64,000 nucleotides of DNA from Pseudomonas sp. 7SR1 (lineage in GTDB: Bacteria; Pseudomonadota; Gammaproteobacteria; Pseudomonadales; Pseudomonadaceae): assembly GCF_900156465.1 (NCBI RefSeq), contig NZ_LT707064.1, positions 5,719,001 to 5,783,000 of the forward strand. The letters run 5' to 3'. Positions 34,822-42,141 of the stretch are shown here, piece by piece (position 1 is the first letter of the stretch; each line of letters starts with the position of its first letter). Both the position numbers and the translations under genes were made by a program. The notes under the pieces are model-generated. The model saw only the letters and a list, made by a program, of their open reading frames with translations. It was not told where the DNA came from and did no database searches.

Positions 34822-35727
34822 TCAGGGCTTGACTTCGTTACTGATGCCGTGGGGTACGTGACCTGTGGCGACCACTTCGCGAGCCAGTTCGCAGTGGCCG
34901 GTCTGGTCGTCGAAAAACACGTCGGCGGCAAAGGCTTCGAGGAATGCCGACTTGGTCAGGCCGCCGAGAAACAGTGACTCGTCCAGACGGATGTCCCATT
35001 CGCGCAAGGTGCGGATGACCCGCTCATGGGCGGGAGCCGAACGGGCGGTGACCAAGGCAGTGCGAATCGGGCAGGCGTCCTCGGGAAACTCGCGCTGCAG
35101 CGCATTGAGCGCCGCCAGGAACCCTTTGAACGGCCCGCCTCGCAGCGGCTCGCGGGCGGCCTGTCGCTCGCTGGCCTGGAAAGCCTCCAGCCCGCCGCTC
35201 TGGTAGATGCGCTCCGACTCATCGGAAAACAGCACCGCATCGCCATCGAAGGCAATGCGCAACTCTTCGCTGGCGGCACGGCTGGCACCGCCCGACAGGA
35301 TGGTCGCCGCGGCGAATCCGGCGTCCAGGGCGCTGCGTACGTCTTCGGCATGGGTGGAGAGGAACAGATCGCAGCCGAACGCCTTGAGGTAAGGGTACGG
35401 GCTGCGACCACCGACGAAGGCCGCGCGCGAGATCGCCAGGCCGTAATGATGGATCGAGTTGAACACCCGAAGCCCCGTGTCGGCACTGTTGCGCGACACC
35501 AGGATTACCTCGACCCGGGCACGCCCCAGATGCTCGTTGAGGCTGAGCAGCTTTTGCACGAGGGCGAACGCATCGCCAGGTTCGAGGACCTCGTCTTCGT
35601 GCTCGATCTGGTACTGCCGATAGGCTTCGACGCCACTCGACAGATACACCTTGTGGCTTTCCCTCAGGTCGAACAGCGCCCGTGAAGAGATCGCCAGCAC
35701 CAGCCTGTCATCGATGGTGTTTGCCAT
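34822..35727 (-). CDS. Cytosolic 5'-nucleotidase family protein
   Basis: A 301-residue protein of the bacterial 5'-nucleotidase family (PF06189), a HAD-related fold. Characteristic segments are LVLAISSRALFDLRESHKVY near the N-terminus (HAD motif I region), LVSRNSADTGLRVFNSI, FDGDAVLFSDESERIYQ (the DGDAVLFSDE acidic motif) and FFDDQTGHCE near the C-terminus. These probably hydrolyse nucleoside 5'-monophosphates. A strong GGGGGAGG precedes the ATG at 35727. It lies 19 bp downstream of the PanE-like gene on the same strand, so the two form an operon. Confidence 0.88.
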   Translation of the reverse strand: MANTIDDRLVLAISSRALFDLRESHKVYLSSGVEAYRQYQIEHEDEVLEPGDAFALVQKLLSLNEHLGRARVEVILVSRNSADTGLRVFNSIHHYGLAISRAAFVGGRSPYPYLKAFGCDLFLSTHAEDVRSALDAGFAAATILSGGASRAASEELRIAFDGDAVLFSDESERIYQSGGLEAFQASERQAAREPLRGGPFKGFLAALNALQREFPEDACPIRTALVTARSAPAHERVIRTLREWDIRLDESLFLGGLTKSAFLEAFAADVFFDDQTGHCELAREVVATGHVPHGISNEVKP

Positions 35728-35746
35728 GCCTCCCCCTTCCGCCCGA

Positions 35747-36703
35747 TCAGCGGTTGCGTCCGTCGATGAACGCCAGCGCCTGGTACAAGGCTTCGATTTT
35801 CGGTAATTCACAACCTGCCGCTTTCGCCGCCGCCAATGGCCGGCAGTAGATCGCATCCAGTTCCAGCGCACGCTTGTGGGAAAAGTCGTGATACATGCTT
35901 GGCCAGTAATCGGGCATCTTGTCGGTCATCGTAAACAGATACTCGGCGTAGCCTGGCGCGACGTGATGACCGCAGGCCTGGGCACCACGCACCACCTCCT
36001 CCATCAACGCCCGGATCAGCTCGCGGCTGCGGTCGTCAGCCATCAACGGGGTGGTGCTGGCCCCCAGCAGGACGGACAGGCCGTTGTACGGCACGTTCCA
36101 CACCAGCTTCTGCCAGCGGGCCTGTCGCAGGTCAGGCATCGCCTGGGAGTCGATGCCGGCGGCACGAAACAGCGTCGCGGCCTCCTCGACGACCGCCATG
36201 CGCCCGGCCTGGTCAGCGCATGAACCGCTGTGATAACCGATATTCACCGAGCCAAGGGCCTGATGCGCGACGACGCCCGGGCCGACACGGTTCACACAGA
36301 TCAGGCACAGGCCGCCCAGCAGATGCAACGATTCGGGCAACAGGGGCCGGAGTTCGTCTTCGACATCGAGACCGTTCTGCAGCAGCAGGACCTTCGCGCC
36401 ATCGGCCGCCGCCTGGACGATGGCCGGGGCCAGGTCGGCATTGCTGGTGGTCTTGGCGCCGACCAGCAGCCAGTCGCAGGGCGGCATGTCGGCTGCGGAT
36501 CGATATGCCTGGACCGGGTTGAGTGTCAGTGGTCCGTGGACCGCGCTATCGATCCGCAAGCCGTGTTCAGCGACCGCGCCGAATTCACTGCGCAGCAGGA
36601 AGTGCACATCATGGCCGGCACGCGCCAGCATCACGCCGTAGAACCCACCGATCGCCCCGGTGCCGATCACCCCGATCCGCGGTTTGAAGCCTGCCTGCAT
36701 CAT
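35747..36703 (-). CDS. Ketopantoate reductase-family (PanE/ApbA) oxidoreductase
   Basis: A 318-residue NAD(P)-dependent reductase. The dinucleotide loop is GVIGTGAIGGFYG at about 11-23. The catalytic lysine lies in WQKLVWNVPYNGLS, and the C-terminal ketopantoate-reductase domain is complete. PanE reduces 2-dehydropantoate in pantothenate synthesis. Pseudomonads carry several paralogues, so this may act on another 2-oxo acid, and I give no symbol. Two adjacent ATG codons (36703, 36700) follow AGGAG. The gene is divergent from the class I DAHP synthase across 289 bp. Confidence 0.85.
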   Translation of the reverse strand: MMQAGFKPRIGVIGTGAIGGFYGVMLARAGHDVHFLLRSEFGAVAEHGLRIDSAVHGPLTLNPVQAYRSAADMPPCDWLLVGAKTTSNADLAPAIVQAAADGAKVLLLQNGLDVEDELRPLLPESLHLLGGLCLICVNRVGPGVVAHQALGSVNIGYHSGSCADQAGRMAVVEEAATLFRAAGIDSQAMPDLRQARWQKLVWNVPYNGLSVLLGASTTPLMADDRSRELIRALMEEVVRGAQACGHHVAPGYAEYLFTMTDKMPDYWPSMYHDFSHKRALELDAIYCRPLAAAKAAGCELPKIEALYQALAFIDGRNR

Positions 36704-36992
36704 CGTCACTCCTCTGCTTGAAGGCCGAGCACATCATTACACAGGTGCCCTTCCCCGTGGCGAGGAGCCTTGTGTCCATCGGGCCGATCCTCGCCCTGGC
36801 GCAGGCGCTTTTCGCCAATGCCACGCCTTCAGGTCGGATCAAGCGCTCCCAGCACCATTAAACCGGCCCTTGCCCATTGTCGAGCAGCCTCGTAACGCGA
36901 TAAGGTTCGGCTCCCCGACGCGCTTAAATCCGCTGTGCACCGCCGCGCGGGGATCGCTGGCGGCCGGCACCCGTGACCTGACGAGTAACACG

Positions 36993-38069
36993 ATGGCTGA
37001 TTTACCGATCAATGACCTTAACGTCGCCTCCAACGAGACCCTCATCACGCCTGACCAGCTCAAGCGCGATATTCCCCTGAGCGACGCTGCCCTGCGCACC
37101 GTGACCAAGGGGCGGGAAGTCATCCGCAATATCCTCGACGGCACCGACCATCGCCTGTTCGTCGTCATCGGGCCCTGCTCGATCCATGACATCAAGGCCG
37201 CCCACGAATATGCCGAGCGCCTGAAGGTCCTGGCAGCGGAAGTCTCCGATACGCTGTACCTGGTCATGCGGGTGTATTTCGAGAAACCCCGGACCACCGT
37301 CGGCTGGAAAGGCCTGATCAACGATCCTTATCTGGACGACTCGTTCAAGATCCAGGATGGCCTGCACATCGGTCGTCAGTTGCTGCTGGACCTGGCGGAA
37401 ATGGGCCTGCCCACCGCCACCGAGGCCCTGGACCCGATCTCCCCGCAATATCTGCAGGACCTGATCAGTTGGTCGGCCATCGGCGCGCGAACCACCGAAT
37501 CCCAGACCCACCGCGAAATGGCCTCGGGCCTGTCCTCGGCCGTGGGCTTCAAGAACGGCACCGACGGCGGCCTGACCGTGGCGATCAACGCATTGCAGTC
37601 GGTCTCCAATCCTCACCGGTTCCTGGGTATCAACCAGGAAGGCGGCGTGTCCATCGTCACCACCAAGGGCAACGCCTACGGTCATGTGGTACTGCGCGGT
37701 GGCAACGGCAAGCCGAACTACGATTCGGTCAGCGTCGCGCTGTGCGAGCAAGCGCTGAACAAGGCGAAGATCAAGCCGAACATCATGGTCGACTGCAGCC
37801 ATGCCAACTCCAACAAGGACCCGGCGCTGCAACCCCTGGTCATGGAGAACGTGGCCAACCAGATCCTGGAAGGCAACCAGTCGATCATCGGCCTGATGGT
37901 CGAAAGCCACCTCAACTGGGGCTGCCAGGCGATTCCCAAGGACCTCGCCGACTTGCAGTACGGCGTCTCCATCACCGATGCCTGCATCGACTGGGGTACC
38001 ACGGAAAAAACCCTGCGCAGCATGCACGCCAAGCTCAAGGATGTGCTGCCCAAGCGTCAGCGCGCTTGA
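36993..38069 (+). CDS. Class I DAHP synthase (AroF/G/H type)
   Basis: A 358-residue phospho-2-dehydro-3-deoxyheptonate aldolase. Motifs include VVIGPCSIHD, MRVYFEKPRTTVGWKG, GARTTESQTHRE, GFKNGTDG, LRGGNGKPNY, DCSHANSNKD and GLMVESHLNWG, all conserved metal- and PEP-binding segments of E. coli-type enzymes. The N-terminal 60 residues form the feedback-regulatory extension. I cannot tell which aromatic amino acid inhibits it. It begins at ATG 36993; the longer frame upstream lacks similarity. A strong terminator follows. Confidence 0.93.
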   Translation: MADLPINDLNVASNETLITPDQLKRDIPLSDAALRTVTKGREVIRNILDGTDHRLFVVIGPCSIHDIKAAHEYAERLKVLAAEVSDTLYLVMRVYFEKPRTTVGWKGLINDPYLDDSFKIQDGLHIGRQLLLDLAEMGLPTATEALDPISPQYLQDLISWSAIGARTTESQTHREMASGLSSAVGFKNGTDGGLTVAINALQSVSNPHRFLGINQEGGVSIVTTKGNAYGHVVLRGGNGKPNYDSVSVALCEQALNKAKIKPNIMVDCSHANSNKDPALQPLVMENVANQILEGNQSIIGLMVESHLNWGCQAIPKDLADLQYGVSITDACIDWGTTEKTLRSMHAKLKDVLPKRQRA

Positions 38070-38092
38070 TCGCTACTTTCTTCTAGCGCATG

Positions 38093-38123
38093 AAAAACGC
38101 CGGGCTTTGGACCCGGCGTTTTT
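38093..38123. terminator. Bidirectional terminator, DAHP synthase and GNAT gene
   Basis: AAAAACGCCGGG (38093-38104) and CCCGGCGTTTTT (38112-38123) pair perfectly over 12 bp around a 7-nt loop, with T-runs on both strands between convergent genes. Confidence 0.92.
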
Positions 38124-38141
38124 CATTGGAAATCGTTGGTG

Positions 38142-38423
38142 TCAGAGCTTCGCCGCGTGTCGCTGGTGACGCTCCATGTAGCGTTCCACATAGGAACAGG
38201 ACGGGATCACCGTGTAGCCCATCTCTTCCGCGTATTGCAGCGCCTTTTCAGTCAGCGCCGCCGCAATGCCCCGACCGCGCAAGGCATTGGGCACGAACGT
38301 GCGATAGATATCCAGGGTCTGCTTGCCCAGATCCATGTAAGTCAGATAGGCACGATGACCGTCCACAGTGGTCTCGAACTGATGACCAGCCTGGTCATGG
38401 TGGATGGACAACGCCTCGCTCAT
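38142..38423 (-). CDS. Small GNAT-family N-acetyltransferase (YjdJ-like)
   Basis: A 93-residue minimal GNAT domain (PF14542 type). The acetyl-CoA loop is ALRGRGIAAALTEKAL, and the family end motif is VIPSCSYVERYMERH. Members of this size acetylate small molecules or proteins, but few substrates are known. The ATG at 38423 has GAGGAG 5 nt upstream. It is convergent with the class I DAHP synthase gene. Confidence 0.88.
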   Translation of the reverse strand: MSEALSIHHDQAGHQFETTVDGHRAYLTYMDLGKQTLDIYRTFVPNALRGRGIAAALTEKALQYAEEMGYTVIPSCSYVERYMERHQRHAAKL

Positions 38424-39057
38424 CACTACTCCTCGCGGGTCTGAATGCTGACCCCTACCTTACCGATGTTTTTCCGGCGAAGGAACATCTACGCCACCCC
38501 GTGCCTGTCCGGTCACCGAGCGCTAAAAAAGCCAACCGCTCAAACCCGAGCACGTCATGAATAGTAGGCACCAATGACGCAAATGCTCAAGGCACGCCTG
38601 TCATTGAAGGGAAAACCCGCCAGGTCGAGGGATTTGAACGCCAGCGTCACGCTGAAGTCAGCGAAGGTGCAATAGCTGAACATCGCCAGTTGTTGAGTCT
38701 TGAGACGAACGCCCGTAGTTAAAGTCACCGGCAATACCAATAAAGATGCCTGGGGCCTGCACAAAAAATGAACAAAAGTGTAGGCGAATCAATAAGCAGC
38801 GACTTTAGCGGTCGCCCCGGAGTTCCTCTCGCAAGCGGAACTTTTCTACCCTTGCACACTCCATTCAAGGGCTTGGCGCTGTGTATTTTTTAAACAACCG
38901 CAAGAAAAGTTGCTCGAAAAAGAATCACCGCCTACAATTTTTTTGCTTCTTGCGCTACGTCAGTTTACTTACTACAAGTAATGGGTAGTATGTACGCCGG
39001 CTAACTCCTCAGTCTGGGGAGACAGTCACTAATAGAAAGTCCTTGAAGGGGAACACG
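38424..39057. other. Long intergenic region upstream of oprI
   Basis: About 630 bp without a convincing gene. A minus-strand frame at 38555-38764 opens with TTG, has no ribosome-binding site, and could encode 69 residues. Its 3' half has GC-rich third positions, so it might be a remnant. AGTTCC/GGAACT form a short inverted repeat at 38821-38842. From about 38880 the DNA becomes AT-rich and leads to the oprI promoter. Confidence 0.45.
38964..38991 (+). promoter_or_regulatory. Candidate oprI promoter
   Basis: TTTACT (38964-38969) and TAGTAT (38986-38991) are separated by 16 bp, each matching four of six sigma-70 consensus bases. They follow an AT-rich run, as expected for this very highly expressed gene. 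Transcription would begin near 38998, about 60 nt before the start codon. Confidence 0.45.
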
Positions 39058-39309
39058 ATGAACAACGTTCTGAAATTCTCTGCTCTGGCCCTGGCCGCAG
39101 TTCTGGCTACCGGTTGCAGCAGCGCATCGAAAGAAACCGAAGCACGTCTGACTGCTACCGAAGACGCAGCAGCTCGCGCCCAAGCTCGTGCAGACGAAGC
39201 TTACCGTAAAGCTGATGAAGCTCTGGCTGCTGCTCAAAAAGCACAACAGACTGCTGACGAAGCCAACGAGCGCGCTCTGCGCATGCTGGAAAAAGCCAGC
39301 CGCAAGTAA
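39058..39309 (+). CDS. oprI: Major outer-membrane lipoprotein OprI (Lpp)
   Basis: An 83-residue lipoprotein. The signal peptide (about 1-19) ends in the lipobox ATGC with acylated C20. The mature part is a pure helical coiled coil rich in Ala, Glu and Lys (heptad repeats), ending in Arg-Lys. The C-terminal lysine is the residue through which Lpp-type proteins are linked to peptidoglycan. AAGGGG lies 7 nt before the ATG. The codons are those of a highly expressed gene. The next gene, on the other strand, encodes a YkuD L,D-transpeptidase, the enzyme class that makes this linkage. Confidence 0.97.
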
Positions 39310-39331
39310 TAGTCCTTCGGGATTGTTATCG

Positions 39332-39360
39332 AGCCGACCCATTCTTGGGTCGGCTTTTTT
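39332..39360 (+). terminator. oprI terminator
   Basis: AGCCGACCC (39332-39340) and GGGTCGGCT (39347-39355) pair perfectly around ATTCTT, followed by a T-run. It lies 22 bp after the oprI stop. Confidence 0.92.
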
Positions 39361-39385
39361 ATGCCCGGGTGTTTTTCCAGGCGAT

Positions 39386-39420
39386 AAAAAACCCGCCGAC
39401 GTCGCGAAACGTCGGCGGGT
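39386..39420 (-). terminator. L,D-transpeptidase gene terminator
   Basis: ACCCGCCGACGT (39391-39402) and ACGTCGGCGGGT (39409-39420) form a 12-bp stem. On the minus strand it is followed by a run of T (complement of 39386-39391). It lies 14 bp after the transpeptidase stop. Confidence 0.9.
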
Positions 39421-39434
39421 CCTGAAGAGCGTTC

Positions 39435-40406
39435 TTACTGTTGCATGTCGATCGGTGCACTCGAGACCATGGGCGCCGACGCGTTCGGCACGGCGACCTC
39501 CACCGGCAGGCCATCTTCGGCGGCCACCACATCACGCACCATATCCCAGTTCATGCGCAGGTTGCTGGTGATGTCCTCACGCTTGAGCATCGCATTGATC
39601 ACCGCGGTGTGCTTGTCCACCACCGACGGGTTGCCCTTGTCGTCCACCGGGGTATGGGCTTCCAGGTAAACCTTGCCACCACTCAGGCCCAGCTTGTAAG
39701 GGTCGTTGATGATACGCACCGGCGTTCCCACCGGCACCATGCTGGCCATTTCCAGGACGTTGTTGTTGAACATGCGGAAACAGCCGTGGCTGGTGCGCAT
39801 GCCGATGCCGAACTTCTTGTTCGAACCATGGATGAGGTACCCCGGGGTACCCAGGGTGAACTTGAACGGCCCCAGCGGGTTGTCGGGACCGGCCGGTACC
39901 ACGCTCGGCAGGATGTCGCCATCGGCGGCATGTTCGGCCCTGATCGAAGCCGGCGGCGTCCAGGTCGGGTTCGGCGTCTTGGCGATGATGCTGGTCCGGG
40001 CGATGGGCGACCCCCAGCCTTCACGACCGATCCCCAACGGGAAGGTGTAAACCACGTTCCGGCCCTTGGGGTAGTAGTAGAGGCGATACTCGGCGAGGTT
40101 GATCACGATGCCTTCGCGCGGGCCCGGCGGCAGGATGAAACGGGTCGGCAGCACGATCTCGGTGCCGGCGCCCGGCAGCCAGGGATCGACACCCGGGTTG
40201 GCGGCGACCATTTCGGTGTAGCCCAGGTCATAGGTCGTGCCCAGGTCGGCGAAAGTGTCCTCGTACTTGGCCTTGATCACCTGCACCTGGCCGACAATGT
40301 CTTCGCCGGGTGGTGGCAGGGGCAATTCCAGGGCAGCAACGGGCCCGGCCATACACAGGGCGGCAAGAGACAGGCAGCGGGCGACGGCAGGCAAGCGCGG
40401 CAACAT
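39435..40406 (-). CDS. Exported YkuD-type L,D-transpeptidase (ErfK/YbiS/YcfS family)
   Basis: A 323-residue periplasmic enzyme. The signal peptide (about 1-25) is followed by a LysM-like segment (about 55-90) and the YkuD domain, with catalytic C209 and H207 in RTSHGCFRMFNN and the upstream HGSNKKFGIG histidine. These enzymes use tetrapeptide stems to make 3-3 crosslinks or to attach Lpp-type lipoproteins. Domain order and length resemble the E. coli Lpp-attaching enzymes. Its convergent neighbour oprI encodes a lipoprotein with a C-terminal lysine, a good candidate substrate. That link is inferred. Confidence 0.9.
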   Translation of the reverse strand: MLPRLPAVARCLSLAALCMAGPVAALELPLPPPGEDIVGQVQVIKAKYEDTFADLGTTYDLGYTEMVAANPGVDPWLPGAGTEIVLPTRFILPPGPREGIVINLAEYRLYYYPKGRNVVYTFPLGIGREGWGSPIARTSIIAKTPNPTWTPPASIRAEHAADGDILPSVVPAGPDNPLGPFKFTLGTPGYLIHGSNKKFGIGMRTSHGCFRMFNNNVLEMASMVPVGTPVRIINDPYKLGLSGGKVYLEAHTPVDDKGNPSVVDKHTAVINAMLKREDITSNLRMNWDMVRDVVAAEDGLPVEVAVPNASAPMVSSAPIDMQQ

Positions 40407-40491
40407 CCGGGAAATCCTTCGCAGATCGAACAGAGGGTATGAAGATCGCGATTGTACACCGTCCCCCGTTATTTCGGGGAGGGCAGGATGA

Positions 40492-40785
40492 TCACAACTC
40501 GAACCGCAGTTCCGGCCAGATCGGCGAGGTGCCGCGCTTCTGGGACTCCAGGATCGCCCGGCATAACGAACACAGGCGATGGTCCTGGAAGATCTTGCGA
40601 TCCACGCTCGACCAGCGAGGCTGGGCCGGCAGCAGGCTGCCGCAGAGCGTCCGGTCGGCCGAGCCGCCGAGCTCCAGCTGCCGGGTCACCAGGTGTACCC
40701 GCACTTCCTGGCAGGCGAACAGGTCCAGCTGTTCGTCAGGCTCGATCAGTTGGTAGGCAAACAGGGACCAGGCGGGACGCGGCAT
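40492..40785 (-). CDS. Short conserved-looking protein with CxxC, unknown function
   Basis: A 97-residue protein with no signal peptide or membrane helix. It has an early FACQEVRVHLV segment, a LCGSLL cysteine and a late HRLCSLCRAI CxxC pair, so a metal site is possible. GGAG lies 6 nt before the ATG at 40785. It lies between the L,D-transpeptidase and tesA genes, as a hypothetical gene does in the matching P. aeruginosa segment. I do not recognise the family. Confidence 0.7.
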   Translation of the reverse strand: MPRPAWSLFAYQLIEPDEQLDLFACQEVRVHLVTRQLELGGSADRTLCGSLLPAQPRWSSVDRKIFQDHRLCSLCRAILESQKRGTSPIWPELRFEL

Positions 40786-40841
40786 CGGGGGCTCCAAATC
40801 GGGGGCGCCACATTAGCCGAAAGACCGCCTGTAGAAAAGCG

Positions 40842-41447
40842 TCAAAGCAACGGTTTCAGGGTCGGCCAGACATTTTCCAGCAACTTGCCCTGGGCCGCGA
40901 CGGACGGGTGCAATCCGTCGTCCTGCATCATCCCCGGTACCCCACCGACGCCCTGGAGGAAAAACGGCACCAGCGGTACTTTTTTCTCATCGGCCAGGGT
41001 GCTGTAGACCCTGGCGAAGGCATCGGTGTAGCGTCGCCCGTAATTGGGCGGCAGTTGCATGCCGAGCAGCAACACCTTGGCACCGCTGTCACGGGCGCTG
41101 TCGATCATCGCTGCAAGGTTTTGTTGCAATTGTGTTGGCGGTTGTCCACGCAGGCCGTCATTGCCCCCCAGCTCGAGGATCACGAGGTCCGGTTTATGGG
41201 CTGCAAGCAGCGCCGGCAGCCGCGCCTGGCCGCCCGCGCTGGTGTCGCCACTGATGGAAGCATTGACCACTTTATCGTCAAAACCCTCGGCCTTGAGCCG
41301 CTGTTCGAGCAATGACACCCAGCCTTGCCGGGTATCCAGGCCGAAAGCCGCGCTGATACTATCGCCAACGATCAGGACTGTACCCGCCGCTGCGTTCTGG
41401 ACCATGCACATCAAGGCCAGGCCGGCACTCAAAAACCACACACGCAT
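40842..41447 (-). CDS. tesA: TesA-type periplasmic esterase/lysophospholipase (SGNH)
   Basis: A 201-residue SGNH hydrolase. The signal peptide (about 1-21) is followed by block I GDSISAAFG with nucleophile S30, block II SGDTSAGG, block III GGND (N96) and block V DDGLHPS with D177 and H180. This is thioesterase I / lysophospholipase L1 / arylesterase TesA. GGAG lies 7 nt before the ATG. It is divergent from the ybbA-like gene with only 10 bp between start codons, the same tesA-ybbA arrangement as in enteric bacteria. Confidence 0.94.
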   Translation of the reverse strand: MRVWFLSAGLALMCMVQNAAAGTVLIVGDSISAAFGLDTRQGWVSLLEQRLKAEGFDDKVVNASISGDTSAGGQARLPALLAAHKPDLVILELGGNDGLRGQPPTQLQQNLAAMIDSARDSGAKVLLLGMQLPPNYGRRYTDAFARVYSTLADEKKVPLVPFFLQGVGGVPGMMQDDGLHPSVAAQGKLLENVWPTLKPLL

Positions 41448-41457
41448 CGGATTCTCC

Positions 41458-42141
41458 ATGGGCTCAAGCATTCTCACCGCGAAGGACCTTAGCAAAGTGG
41501 TTCCCAGCGCGGAAGGTGAACTGACCATCCTGCACGAACTCAGCCTGGAACTGAACAAGGGCGACAGCCTGGCCATCGTCGGCGCCTCCGGTTCCGGAAA
41601 ATCCACGCTCCTGGGCCTCTTGGCCGGCCTCGACCTGCCCAGCAGCGGTGAAGTGACACTGGCCGGCCAGGCCCTCAGTGCGCTGGACGAGGACCAGCGG
41701 GCCCGGATTCGCGCCGAGCATGTCGGTTTCGTCTTCCAGTCGTTCCAGTTGCTCGACAGCCTCAACGCCCTGGAAAACGTCATGCTGCCGCTGGAGCTTG
41801 ACGGTCACAAGGACGCCCGGGAGCGGGCCACGGAATTGCTGCAGCGGGTCGGCCTCGGGCAACGCCTGACGCACTCGCCCCGCCAGCTTTCCGGCGGCGA
41901 GCAGCAACGTGTGGCGATTGCCCGTGCCTTCGCCGCCGAACCCGACGTACTGTTTGCCGACGAACCCACCGGTAACCTCGACAGCCACACCGGGGAGCGC
42001 ATCAGTGATCTTCTGTTCGAATTGAACAAGGAAAGCGGCACCACCCTGGTGCTGGTCACCCACGATGAACGCCTGGCCCATCGCTGCCGGCGCCTGATCC
42101 GACTTGAAGCCGGCCAGATGGTCGCCCCCCTGGAGCCTTGA
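41458..42141 (+). CDS. ybbA: ABC transporter ATPase, YbbA (LolD-like) family
   Basis: A 227-residue ATPase of the MacB/LolD branch. Walker A is GASGSGKST (near 43-51). The Q-loop is FQSFQLLDSLNALENVMLP, the signature LSGGEQQRVAIARAF, Walker B DVLFADEPTGNLD and the H-loop VTHD. It pairs with the FtsX-like permease whose start overlaps its stop (TGATG). Such type VII ABC systems couple ATP use to periplasmic mechanical work rather than transport. The exact function of YbbAP is not settled, but the constant linkage with tesA suggests lipid or acyl-ligand handling. Confidence 0.92.
   Translation: MGSSILTAKDLSKVVPSAEGELTILHELSLELNKGDSLAIVGASGSGKSTLLGLLAGLDLPSSGEVTLAGQALSALDEDQRARIRAEHVGFVFQSFQLLDSLNALENVMLPLELDGHKDARERATELLQRVGLGQRLTHSPRQLSGGEQQRVAIARAFAAEPDVLFADEPTGNLDSHTGERISDLLFELNKESGTTLVLVTHDERLAHRCRRLIRLEAGQMVAPLEP

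Noticed and set aside
38555..38764. 69-residue minus-strand frame in the oprI upstream gap
   Set aside because: It has a TTG start, no ribosome-binding site and no family similarity. The 3' half has coding-like third positions, so it is noted as a possible relic but not called as a gene.
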